The translations under genes and the position numbers were made by a program. Shown here one piece after another: positions 57,571 to 64,000 of a DNA stretch of 64,000 nucleotides. How positions within the stretch are numbered: the first letter of the stretch is position 1; every line of letters begins with the position of its first letter. The stretch spans positions 620,001-684,000 of the forward strand of contig NZ_JTJW01000006.1 of the NCBI RefSeq assembly GCF_000805385.1, given 5' to 3'. Source of the DNA: Mycolicibacterium setense. Lineage in GTDB: Bacteria > Actinomycetota > Actinomycetes > Mycobacteriales > Mycobacteriaceae. Below the pieces are notes generated by a model. That model was not told the DNA's origin. It searched no databases and saw only the letters and a list, made by a program, of their open reading frames with translations.

Positions 57571-57587
57571 ACACCGAAAGGCGCATC

Positions 57588-57857
57588 ATGGCTCTCTTCC
57601 TCAGTACTCATCAAGCCCCCGGCCTCTCTGAGCAGGAGATCGGGTCCTATGCGCCAGAGGTGGCCAAGAACGTGCACGCCACCTTCAAGAATCTCTTCGC
57701 CAACACCACCAGCGGCGCCATCTTCACGCTGTACGAGGCCGACAGCGCCGACGAGGTCCGGGAAGAGTTCGAGCGCGTGGGCTTTCCCTACGACGACATC
57801 CACGAGATCGACGCGGCCGTGGACGCTGCCGCCGTGTCCGCGATGGCCAATCAATGA
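57588..57857 (+). CDS. DUF4242 (SCO4226-type) small protein
   Basis: An 89-residue ferredoxin-fold protein (MALFLSTHQAPGLSEQEIGSYAPEVAKNV, GAIFTLYEADSADEVREEFERVGFPYDDIHEIDAAVDA). The family includes a nickel-binding Streptomyces protein; here a small-ligand or metal role is only a guess. First gene of the right-hand operon, with the IclR-type palindrome before it; ATGA overlap with the next gene. Confidence 0.82.
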   Translation: MALFLSTHQAPGLSEQEIGSYAPEVAKNVHATFKNLFANTTSGAIFTLYEADSADEVREEFERVGFPYDDIHEIDAAVDAAAVSAMANQ

Positions 57858-58876
57858 CGGCAAACACCGCCCTTTCCGTTGACGCCGACGGTGAGATTCG
57901 CCTCGATCGGGTCATCACCCTGCAGTTTCGGGGGGACTGGGGTCAGGCGAACCTGACCCGGATCTGCGGCTGGCTGGCTCAAGAGGTCGGCGATCGGGTG
58001 GCCGCCGGTTCGCGCTTCGCGATCTGGTCCGGCCGGGGCAGCACGGACGCTGCCGTCGCGCTGGCGGCACGCGTTGCCGACGTGGCCGCGGTGACGCCTG
58101 CCGCGTCGTCGGCGCTGATCCGGTCGGGGGAGATGCTGGCCGACGCCGAACCACAGCCGTTCCTGCGAGCGCTGGGGCAGATCCCGCATCGGGATCGGCT
58201 GGTCATCGCCGTCGACGCCGACCTGCCGGTGTACAGCGTCGCCGATCTTGCCAGTGTTGCCGATCAGCTGGTGATCGCGACTTGCCCGGATGACGGCGTC
58301 AACATGGTCGGATTCGCGGCGCATGCCGCGTTGCGGCTGGCCGGCGCGGACCCAGATGCCCTCGTCGCCGCAGGCGCCCGGTTCGACTACGACGAACGCC
58401 CCTTCCCGGGCCTGCAGCACTTCGCCGCCGGTAGCGCCAATGTCCTTATCCAGGAAGCGATCATGACCCCGGGGTGGCAGCGGATCGCCGCCAACCGCCC
58501 GGTGCGTTACCTGGATTGGGGTGACGACGTGTACAAGGGTTTCGCCGAACAGGGCTGGGGCCAGGCCATCGTCCCGGCCGGCTACTTGCCCGGGCTGCAG
58601 GAAGACCTGCGCGCATTGGACTTCGCCGACTTCATCCTGCTCTGCCGCGACGACCTCGACGACGATCTGGCCTATCTGATCACCTGGTGCATGATCCGCA
58701 CCCGCCAGGCACTCGAGGCCCAGTACGCGATGTTGCCCCAGGAACGGTCGCCGTTGGTGATACCGATCGATCCCGCGGAAATGGCCAAGACGGCGATTCC
58801 GCTGCACCCGGCCGCCGAGCGGGCCTACCGCGACGTCGGCTCGTCGGCCAGCGCCGCCTCGGCGATGTGGAGCTGA
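57854..58876 (+). CDS. TAXI-type solute-binding fold protein without signal peptide
   Basis: A 340-residue protein resembling TAXI-family TRAP substrate-binding proteins: AGSRFAIWSGRGSTDAAVALAARVADVAAVTP, then AIVPAGYLPGLQEDLRALDFADFILLCRDDLDDDLAYLITWCM, and HPAAERAYRDVG near the end. Usual TAXI proteins are secreted. This one starts MTANTALSVDADGEIRLDRV, with no signal peptide or lipobox, and no TRAP permease gene is present. It may bind a pathway intermediate in the cytosol. Overlaps the DUF4242 gene by 4 bp. Confidence 0.78.
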   Translation: MTANTALSVDADGEIRLDRVITLQFRGDWGQANLTRICGWLAQEVGDRVAAGSRFAIWSGRGSTDAAVALAARVADVAAVTPAASSALIRSGEMLADAEPQPFLRALGQIPHRDRLVIAVDADLPVYSVADLASVADQLVIATCPDDGVNMVGFAAHAALRLAGADPDALVAAGARFDYDERPFPGLQHFAAGSANVLIQEAIMTPGWQRIAANRPVRYLDWGDDVYKGFAEQGWGQAIVPAGYLPGLQEDLRALDFADFILLCRDDLDDDLAYLITWCMIRTRQALEAQYAMLPQERSPLVIPIDPAEMAKTAIPLHPAAERAYRDVGSSASAASAMWS

Positions 58877-58891
58877 GAGAAGGAATTCGTC

Positions 58892-59227
58892 ATGTACGCG
58901 ATCAACGACGCCTGTATCGACGAACTCGACGGCTCATGCGTCGAAGTCTGCCCGGTCGACTGCATTTACGAAGGGCTGACGAAGCGCTATATCCACCCGC
59001 GCGAATGTGTCGACTGTGGCGCATGCCTATCGACCTGTCCTGTCGACGCGATCATGGAACCCGACGAGGCCGAAGACAATCCGGCGGCGTTCGACGACAA
59101 CGCGCGCTTCTTCGACGAGCCACTACCTGGATGTGACCAACCCCTCGGCGACCCCGGCGGCGCCGGCCCCCTCGGGCCGGTCGGCGCCGACACCCCCACC
59201 GTCGCCGCCCACACGAAGGCCAACTGA
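58892..59227 (+). CDS. 7Fe ferredoxin (3Fe-4S/4Fe-4S)
   Basis: A 111-residue ferredoxin. Cys8, Cys16, Cys20, Cys24, Cys39, Cys42, Cys45 and Cys49 fall at the same positions as in Azotobacter FdI-type proteins, giving one 3Fe-4S and one 4Fe-4S cluster. An unusual Gly/Pro/Ala tail of about 45 residues follows the fold (after residue 65). Electron carrier for a redox partner not seen here; neither the FAD hydroxylase nor the dioxygenases normally needs it. RBS GAGAAGGA; ends 1 bp before the hydroxylase gene. Confidence 0.93.
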   Translation: MYAINDACIDELDGSCVEVCPVDCIYEGLTKRYIHPRECVDCGACLSTCPVDAIMEPDEAEDNPAAFDDNARFFDEPLPGCDQPLGDPGGAGPLGPVGADTPTVAAHTKAN

Positions 59228-59228
59228 A

Positions 59229-60407
59229 ATGCGCATCCCCAAACTCATCGTCGGTGGCGGCATCGGCGGAATGACGGCCGCTCTGGCCCTCGCCCAGGCC
59301 GGCTATCCGGTGCACCTGGTCGAACAGTCCCCGGAGTTCACCGAAATCGGCGCCGGAATACAGCTGGCGCCCAATGCGATCCGGATCTTGGACCGGCTGG
59401 GCCTACTTGCCGAGATCGACCGGGTTTCGGTGCAGCCCAAGCAGGTCGTCCTGCTCGACATCCAGACCGCTGACCGGCTGGCCACCGTCGATCTGTCCGA
59501 CCCGTTCATCAACCGCTACGGCTATCCCTACATCGTCCTGCACCGCGGCGATCTGTTGGAGATCTTGCTGGCCGCCTGCCGTGCGGACGATCGGATCACC
59601 CTGGAGTCCAACAAGACCGTCACCGACGTCATCGACGAAAAAGACAGGGCGCGGGTCGAATTCGCGGACGGTACGTCGTATGAATGCGACGCCGTTGTGG
59701 GTGCCGACGGGCTGTGGTCGCAGGTGCGACGCTTGGTTTCCGATGACCAGCCGGTGTGTTCGGCGTATGTCGCCTACCGCGGCGCGGTCGCCCCGGCCGA
59801 CCTGCCCCTACCCGTCGACCAGGAAGCCGAGTTCATCTGGATCGGCCCCAACAAGCATCTGGTGCAATATCCGATCCGCGGCGGTGAACTCTACAACCAG
59901 GTCGCCGTCTTCCGCAGCGAGCGATACCGCCCGGGCGCCGAGCGCGACGGTGACTGGGGTACTCCGGACGAGCTCGACCAGCACTTCGGCACCGCCTGTG
60001 AACAGGTGCGGTCATCTGTGACGTTGTTCAAGCGCGAACGTCGATGGCCGATGTACGACCGTGAGCCCATTGACAATTGGACCACTGGTCGGATCACGCT
60101 GCTCGGCGACGCGGCGCACCCGATGCTGCAGTACCTTGCCCAGGGCGCGTGCCAGGCAATCGAGGATGCCGGCATTCTCGCCGGCTACATGGTCAAGCAC
60201 GACGGTGACATCACCGAGGCCTTCGCGAGCTACCAGCAGGAGCGGCTGCCGCGGACCGCGCAGATCCAGCGGGTAGCTCGGGCCTGGGGCGAGATCTGGC
60301 ATGCCACAGACGCGATCGTGCCCGCTCTGCGCAACCGTGTCTTCGCCCGTAGTTCGGCCGAGCACTACGTCGACCTGGACTGGCTCTATCAGTCGGAGTT
60401 GGTGTAG
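59229..60407 (+). CDS. FAD-dependent aromatic hydroxylase (3-hydroxybenzoate 6-hydroxylase-like)
   Basis: Class A flavoprotein monooxygenase of 392 residues. FAD motif GGGIGGMTAALALAQAGYPVHLVEQ, the DG motif GADGLWSQVRRL, and the GD motif GDAAHPMLQYLAQGACQAIED are intact. Closest in pattern to 3-hydroxybenzoate 6-hydroxylase and salicylate hydroxylases, which give gentisate or catechol. With a gentisate-type dioxygenase downstream, gentisate is the likely product. Start ATG 59229. Confidence 0.88.
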   Translation: MRIPKLIVGGGIGGMTAALALAQAGYPVHLVEQSPEFTEIGAGIQLAPNAIRILDRLGLLAEIDRVSVQPKQVVLLDIQTADRLATVDLSDPFINRYGYPYIVLHRGDLLEILLAACRADDRITLESNKTVTDVIDEKDRARVEFADGTSYECDAVVGADGLWSQVRRLVSDDQPVCSAYVAYRGAVAPADLPLPVDQEAEFIWIGPNKHLVQYPIRGGELYNQVAVFRSERYRPGAERDGDWGTPDELDQHFGTACEQVRSSVTLFKRERRWPMYDREPIDNWTTGRITLLGDAAHPMLQYLAQGACQAIEDAGILAGYMVKHDGDITEAFASYQQERLPRTAQIQRVARAWGEIWHATDAIVPALRNRVFARSSAEHYVDLDWLYQSELV

Positions 60408-60409
60408 CC

Positions 60410-61117
60410 ATGGAAGATTCGGTCCAACTAGATCCGATCCAACAGGTCATCGATGCCAGCGGCGCACTGGCCGCTGCCGGATTGTCCGACATGGTGTGGG
60501 GTCACGCATCGATCCGTGACCCTGACGGGCAGGGCGTATGGATGAAGGCCTCCGGCTGGGGATTTGAGGAGATCACCGCCGAGCGGGTTGTTCTTGTCAC
60601 TCCCGAAGGTGCGGTGGCCGACGGCGCGGGCAGGCGGCACCTGGAGTATCCGATCCACACCGAGATCATGGCAGCCCGAACGGATGTCGGCTCGGTGGTC
60701 CATACGCACGCTCCTGCGCTGAGTGCGTTTGCATCCCTCGACACCGAACTCCGTCCGATTTCGCACGACGCCGTCGTGTTCGAGCGGCACCTGCCGTGCT
60801 TCGACGTCACCGGCGCACTGATCGCCGACCGGCAGTTGGGTCAGGCATTGGCCCAGGAGTTGGGTGACGCACCGGCAATACTGATGCCCCAACATGGCGC
60901 GGTGACCGTGGGCCCGGATCCGGCGACCGCGGTGATGTACGCCGTCCTGCTGGAAAGAGCTTGTCGCACACAGCTGCTCGCCATGGCTGCCGGCGGACCG
61001 GCGCGCTGGTCGGATCCGGAGGAGGCCGCGTTCAAGCGCGAGCAGATCTGGAATCCCAGCCAGCTCGACGCCGGTTGGCAGTACCTCGTGCGGATGAGCA
61101 AGGGAGGCAAGGAATGA
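60410..61117 (+). CDS. Class II aldolase/decarboxylase family protein
   Basis: A 235-residue zinc aldolase-type protein: GLSDMVWGHASIRDP, IHTEIMAARTDVGSVVHTHAPALSAFA with zinc ligands His98 and His100, and the third His162 in MPQHGAVTVGPD. Family members include fuculose aldolase and aromatic acid decarboxylases. In a catabolic operon a retro-aldol or decarboxylation step on a hydroxy acid is plausible. It is 3 bp after the hydroxylase and overlaps the dioxygenase by 4 bp. A standard gentisate pathway has no such enzyme. Confidence 0.85.
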   Translation: MEDSVQLDPIQQVIDASGALAAAGLSDMVWGHASIRDPDGQGVWMKASGWGFEEITAERVVLVTPEGAVADGAGRRHLEYPIHTEIMAARTDVGSVVHTHAPALSAFASLDTELRPISHDAVVFERHLPCFDVTGALIADRQLGQALAQELGDAPAILMPQHGAVTVGPDPATAVMYAVLLERACRTQLLAMAAGGPARWSDPEEAAFKREQIWNPSQLDAGWQYLVRMSKGGKE

Positions 61118-62172
61118 CGACGATCGACACCGCGGAGGAAGCTCGGCTGTACCAGGATTTCGATGCCAATAGCCTGATCCCGCTGTGGACCATTCGGGAA
61201 GGCTTGATGCCCGCGGTGCCCACACCTGCCGCGGTACCGCACATCTGGCACTGGACCGATCTGTATCCATTGGCACAGCGCGCCGGTGAGCTCGTTCCCG
61301 TGGGCCGTGGCGGTGAGCGCCGCGCCATCGCGGTCGCGAACCCGGGCCTGGCCCCGCACCCCTATGCGACGCCCACGCTCTGGGCCGCCATCCAATACCT
61401 CGGCCCCGGCGAAACCGCACCGGCGCATCGGCACAGCCAGAACGCATTTCGCTTCGTCCTGGAGGGCGAAGGAGTCTGGACCGTCGTCGACGGCGATCCG
61501 GTCGCGATGCGGCGTGGCGACCTGCTCATCACCGCCGGCTGGCAGTTCCATGGCCATCACAATCCCAATGATGCCCCGATGGCGTGGCTTGACGGTCTCG
61601 ATGTGCCGTTCTGCGCGAGCATCAACGCGGAGTTCTTCGAGTTCGGCGCCGACGACGTCGAAGACCGTGCGACGCCCCGATTTTCACGGTCGGAGCGGCT
61701 CTGGGGTCATCCCGGGCTGGTGCCGGTCTCAGCGGCTGAGGAGCTGCCGCCGTACTCGCCCTTGGCGGCCTACCGCTGGGAAGACACCGATGCCGCGTTG
61801 CGTGCGCAACTCGAGCTCGAGGCCGAGGGGCACCTTGGGGTGGTCACTCCCGGTCACGCCGCGATCCGGTTCAGCCACCCCGGCACCGGAAGCGATGCGC
61901 TGCCGACGATTCGTCTGGAAATGCACCGAATCGCTCCCGGGACAGCGACGTTGGCGGTGCGAGAGGCGGGCTCCAGTGTTTGGCAGGTGTTCGACGGAGC
62001 CGGCGCGGTGACCCTCGACGGTGAGCACCGCGAACTCGTGCACGGCGACGTCATTGCGGTGCCGTCGTGGTGCGAGCACACCTTCAGCGCGTCCAGCGAG
62101 CTGACCTTGTTCAGGATGAGTGATCAACCGATCTTTGAGCGCCTCCATCTCAACCGAAGGGTCGCCCGGTGA
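61114..62172 (+). CDS. Gentisate 1,2-dioxygenase-like bicupin
   Basis: A 352-residue bicupin ring-cleavage enzyme. Fe(II) ligands His105, His107 (APAHRHSQNAFRFVLEGEG) and His146 (WQFHGHHN) correspond to those of known gentisate dioxygenases. The second cupin (about residues 255-340, VLHGDVIAVPSWCEHTFSA-like) is degenerate. Expected to open gentisate or a substituted gentisate to maleylpyruvate. Overlaps the aldolase gene (ATGA) and the hydrolase gene (GTGA). Confidence 0.9.
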   Translation: MTTIDTAEEARLYQDFDANSLIPLWTIREGLMPAVPTPAAVPHIWHWTDLYPLAQRAGELVPVGRGGERRAIAVANPGLAPHPYATPTLWAAIQYLGPGETAPAHRHSQNAFRFVLEGEGVWTVVDGDPVAMRRGDLLITAGWQFHGHHNPNDAPMAWLDGLDVPFCASINAEFFEFGADDVEDRATPRFSRSERLWGHPGLVPVSAAEELPPYSPLAAYRWEDTDAALRAQLELEAEGHLGVVTPGHAAIRFSHPGTGSDALPTIRLEMHRIAPGTATLAVREAGSSVWQVFDGAGAVTLDGEHRELVHGDVIAVPSWCEHTFSASSELTLFRMSDQPIFERLHLNRRVAR

Positions 62173-63005
62173 AGCTGGCCACCGTCCGTACCCCGTCCGG
62201 TACCGTCGCGGTACGCCTCGATGATGACTGCGCTGTCGAGACCGGATACCGCGACGTCGGTGCACTGCTGTCCGAGCCCGATTGGCAGGCAATCGCCTGC
62301 GATGCAGGCGGTGCCGCACACCAGCTGGATGGGCTGGACTTCGCACCGCTGATACCCAATCCCGGCAAGATGGTGTGCGTCGGCCTCAACTACCGCTCGC
62401 ACATCCTGGAGATGGGACGTGAGCTGCCGCAGTATCCGACCCTGTTCGCCAAGTTCTCCGACGCGTTGATCGGCGCCGACGACGACATCATCATCCCGAC
62501 CGCTTCGCAAACACTCGATTGGGAAGCCGAGCTCGGTGTGGTGGTCGGCGCCGCGGTCCGGCACGCCGACACCATCGCCGCGGAGACGGCGATCGCCGGG
62601 TACTGCGTTCTCAACGACATCACCGCCCGCGATTGGCAGTACCGCACGGTGGAGTGGTTGCAGGGCAAGAACTTCGAGTCGACCACCCCACTTGGGCCGT
62701 ACCTACTGACGGCGGACGCCTTCGACATTTCGTCGGCGACCATCGAGGCTCGCGTCGGTGAGGAGCTCGTTCAATCCGCCAAGCTCAGCGACTTGGTGTT
62801 CACGCCCGCGGACCTGGTGTCCTACCTCTCGACGATTTTCACCATGAGGCCCGGAGATGTCATCGCCACGGGAACACCCGGGGGAGTGGGCCATGCGCGT
62901 GATCCGCGGCGCTATCTCACCCCCGGCGCCATCGTCACCACGAGCATCACCGGGCTGGGTCAGTGTCGCAACGTCTGCCGGCCGGAGCACGCCCATGCCT
63001 CCTGA
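62169..63005 (+). CDS. Fumarylacetoacetate hydrolase family protein (fumarylpyruvate hydrolase)
   Basis: A 278-residue metal-dependent C-C hydrolase. GLNYRSHILEMG carries the catalytic His78, and Glu119, Glu121 (LDWEAELGVVVG) and Asp150 (LNDITARDWQYR) bind the metal. GTPGGVG comes near the end. In the gentisate route it cleaves fumarylpyruvate to fumarate and pyruvate. GTG 62169 overlaps the dioxygenase stop by 4 bp. Confidence 0.92.
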   Translation: MKLATVRTPSGTVAVRLDDDCAVETGYRDVGALLSEPDWQAIACDAGGAAHQLDGLDFAPLIPNPGKMVCVGLNYRSHILEMGRELPQYPTLFAKFSDALIGADDDIIIPTASQTLDWEAELGVVVGAAVRHADTIAAETAIAGYCVLNDITARDWQYRTVEWLQGKNFESTTPLGPYLLTADAFDISSATIEARVGEELVQSAKLSDLVFTPADLVSYLSTIFTMRPGDVIATGTPGGVGHARDPRRYLTPGAIVTTSITGLGQCRNVCRPEHAHAS

Positions 63006-63699
63006 ACGCAGCACCGTCGAGGCGTGGCTGCACGTCGAGACCGAACGCCTGCTGCGTACGGTCGACACCTTCCGGGATCGTGATCTCAGTGAAAACAGCT
63101 CGCTGCCCGGGTGGTCGGTCGGGCACCTGCTGACTCACATCGCACGCAACGCCGATGCGCTGTGCAATCTGTTGTCGTGGGCCCGTACCGGCGTCGAGGC
63201 CCCGATGTACCAGTCCGCACAGCAACGGGAAGACGACATAAAGCTCGGCGCGGTTCGTCCGGCAGAGATCATCGTCACCGACGTTTTGGACAGCGCCGAG
63301 CGGCTGCAATCGGCCGCCACACAGCTTTCCGCAGTGGATTGGGCCAACGAGGTCGTCACCGCGCAGGGACGATCGATCCCCGCCGGGCACGTGCCGTGGC
63401 TGCGGCTACGCGAGGTGGCGCTGCACCACGTCGACTTGGGCGCCCCCATCCAGGAGCTGCCGGCCGAACTTGTCCGCGCGCTGCTGGACAACGTAGTGGC
63501 CTCGACCAGGGGCAAGGCCGACTGGCCGGCGTTGCGGATCGAGGTCGCCGACAGTGATACCGCCGCAGTCGAATTCGGCACCACCGCGAGAGTCACCGGC
63601 GCGCCGGACCAGTTGCTGGCCTGGTTGATCGGGCGTTCTGCCGGCAGCGAACTCACCTCTCCGCCCGCCGGGCTGCCAGCCCTGCCGGCGTGGTTGTGA
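62995..63699 (+). CDS. Mycothiol-dependent maleylpyruvate isomerase
   Basis: A 234-residue DinB-fold isomerase. Zinc ligands His48 (LLTHIARNADAL), Glu140 and His144 (LREVALHHVDLG) have exactly the spacing of the C. glutamicum mycothiol-dependent enzyme (His52/Glu144/His148). It turns maleylpyruvate into fumarylpyruvate for the upstream hydrolase. ATG 62995 lies inside the hydrolase gene (11-bp overlap). Use of mycothiol fits an actinobacterium. Confidence 0.94.
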   Translation: MPPERSTVEAWLHVETERLLRTVDTFRDRDLSENSSLPGWSVGHLLTHIARNADALCNLLSWARTGVEAPMYQSAQQREDDIKLGAVRPAEIIVTDVLDSAERLQSAATQLSAVDWANEVVTAQGRSIPAGHVPWLRLREVALHHVDLGAPIQELPAELVRALLDNVVASTRGKADWPALRIEVADSDTAAVEFGTTARVTGAPDQLLAWLIGRSAGSELTSPPAGLPALPAWL

Positions 63700-63732
63700 A
63701 CCGACCATCACCTACTCGATCGGAGATAAGAA

Positions 63733-64000
63733 TTGAAGATCACCCATTTCGGGCACGCTTGCGTCCTGCTGGAGTTCACCGCATCCGATGTTTCGACCAA
63801 GCCCAGTCGAATCCTGATCGACCCGGGAACATACTCGACGGGCTTCGAGTCGCTGCGCGATCTGGATGCGGTGCTGTTCACCCACGCTCATCCCGACCAC
63901 ATCGATATGAACCGGGTGCCTGCGCTGGTCGAAGCCAATCCCGGCGCGACCGTCGTCGCGGATCAGTCGAGTGCAACCGGGCTCACCGAGCAAGCGGTGT
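63733..64000 (+). CDS. Metallo-beta-lactamase fold hydrolase, N-terminal fragment
   Basis: The gene runs past the window; 89 residues are visible. The first strand is KITHFGHACVLLEF and the metal motif HxHxDH appears as LFTHAHPDHIDMNRV, followed by ATVVADQSS. This resembles UlaG/YcjY-like or metal-dependent hydrolases of the MBL superfamily. TTG 63733 follows GGAG at 63722-63725. It is 33 bp after the isomerase gene and probably the next gene of the operon, so it may act on a lactone or thioester in the same route. Confidence 0.8.
   Translation, partial: MKITHFGHACVLLEFTASDVSTKPSRILIDPGTYSTGFESLRDLDAVLFTHAHPDHIDMNRVPALVEANPGATVVADQSSATGLTEQAV

Overview
The window is a high-GC chromosome segment of a mycobacterium, most likely a fast-growing environmental species (Mycolicibacterium-like). 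The evidence is the order of recognisable genes: gpsI, pepR, ald/aldR, dapB, thyA-dfrA, thyX-dapA-rnj, ftsK, argA, pgsA-cinA, clgR-pspA-pspM, ephG, recA-recX, miaB, miaA-dapF-hflX. From memory this follows M. tuberculosis Rv2783c to Rv2725c in inverted orientation. A blaS-type class A beta-lactamase, a gluABCD importer, an intein-free recA and the absence of PE/PPE genes fit a non-tuberculous species. The species was not determined by any search.

Layout. 1-13.1 kb: end of polynucleotide phosphorylase, an M16 peptidase, beta-lactamase, a small heat-shock protein, alanine dehydrogenase with its divergent regulator, a lipoprotein, an orphan Mce protein, dapB and small companions, a CitE-like lyase, a dienelactone hydrolase, and thyA-dfrA. 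13.1-25.6 kb: an accessory block with a DUF4303/HEAT protein, a YcaQ/AlkX-type protein beside a 34-bp tandem repeat, a GntR-controlled permease/peptidase pair, a TetR-DUF1214-sulfotransferase operon, membrane proteins, and a 415-bp gene-free stretch with strong inverted repeats. 25.7-43.9 kb: conserved core (thyX, dapA, RNase J, ftsK, phosphatidylglycerophosphate synthase, envelope stress genes, recA-recX), interrupted by a divergent metalloregulator/group III truncated haemoglobin pair and a mycofactocin-type dehydrogenase operon. 44-55.1 kb: gluABCD importer, miaB, a DUF349 protein, miaA, dapF, hflX. 55.1-64 kb: an aromatic catabolic cluster controlled by an IclR regulator.

How the genes work together. 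dapB, dapA and dapF are lysine/diaminopimelate steps. thyA, dfrA and thyX make dTMP by two routes. clgR-pspA-pspM is the envelope-stress response, with a visible ECF (SigE-type) promoter before clgR. recA carries both a LexA box and a PafBC-type promoter.

The most interesting part is the last 9 kb. A gentisate-type route (FAD hydroxylase, gentisate-type dioxygenase, mycothiol-dependent maleylpyruvate isomerase, fumarylpyruvate hydrolase) is interleaved with a class II aldolase, a 7Fe ferredoxin, a cytosolic TAXI-type binding protein and a DUF4242 protein. A divergent operon encodes two 3-hydroxyanthranilate-dioxygenase-like cupins. One keeps a plausible metal triad and the other seems to have lost two ligands. 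Both operons carry the same palindromic operator core. At least thirteen genes have a TANNNT -10 box exactly 6-7 bp before the start codon, which suggests many leaderless transcripts.
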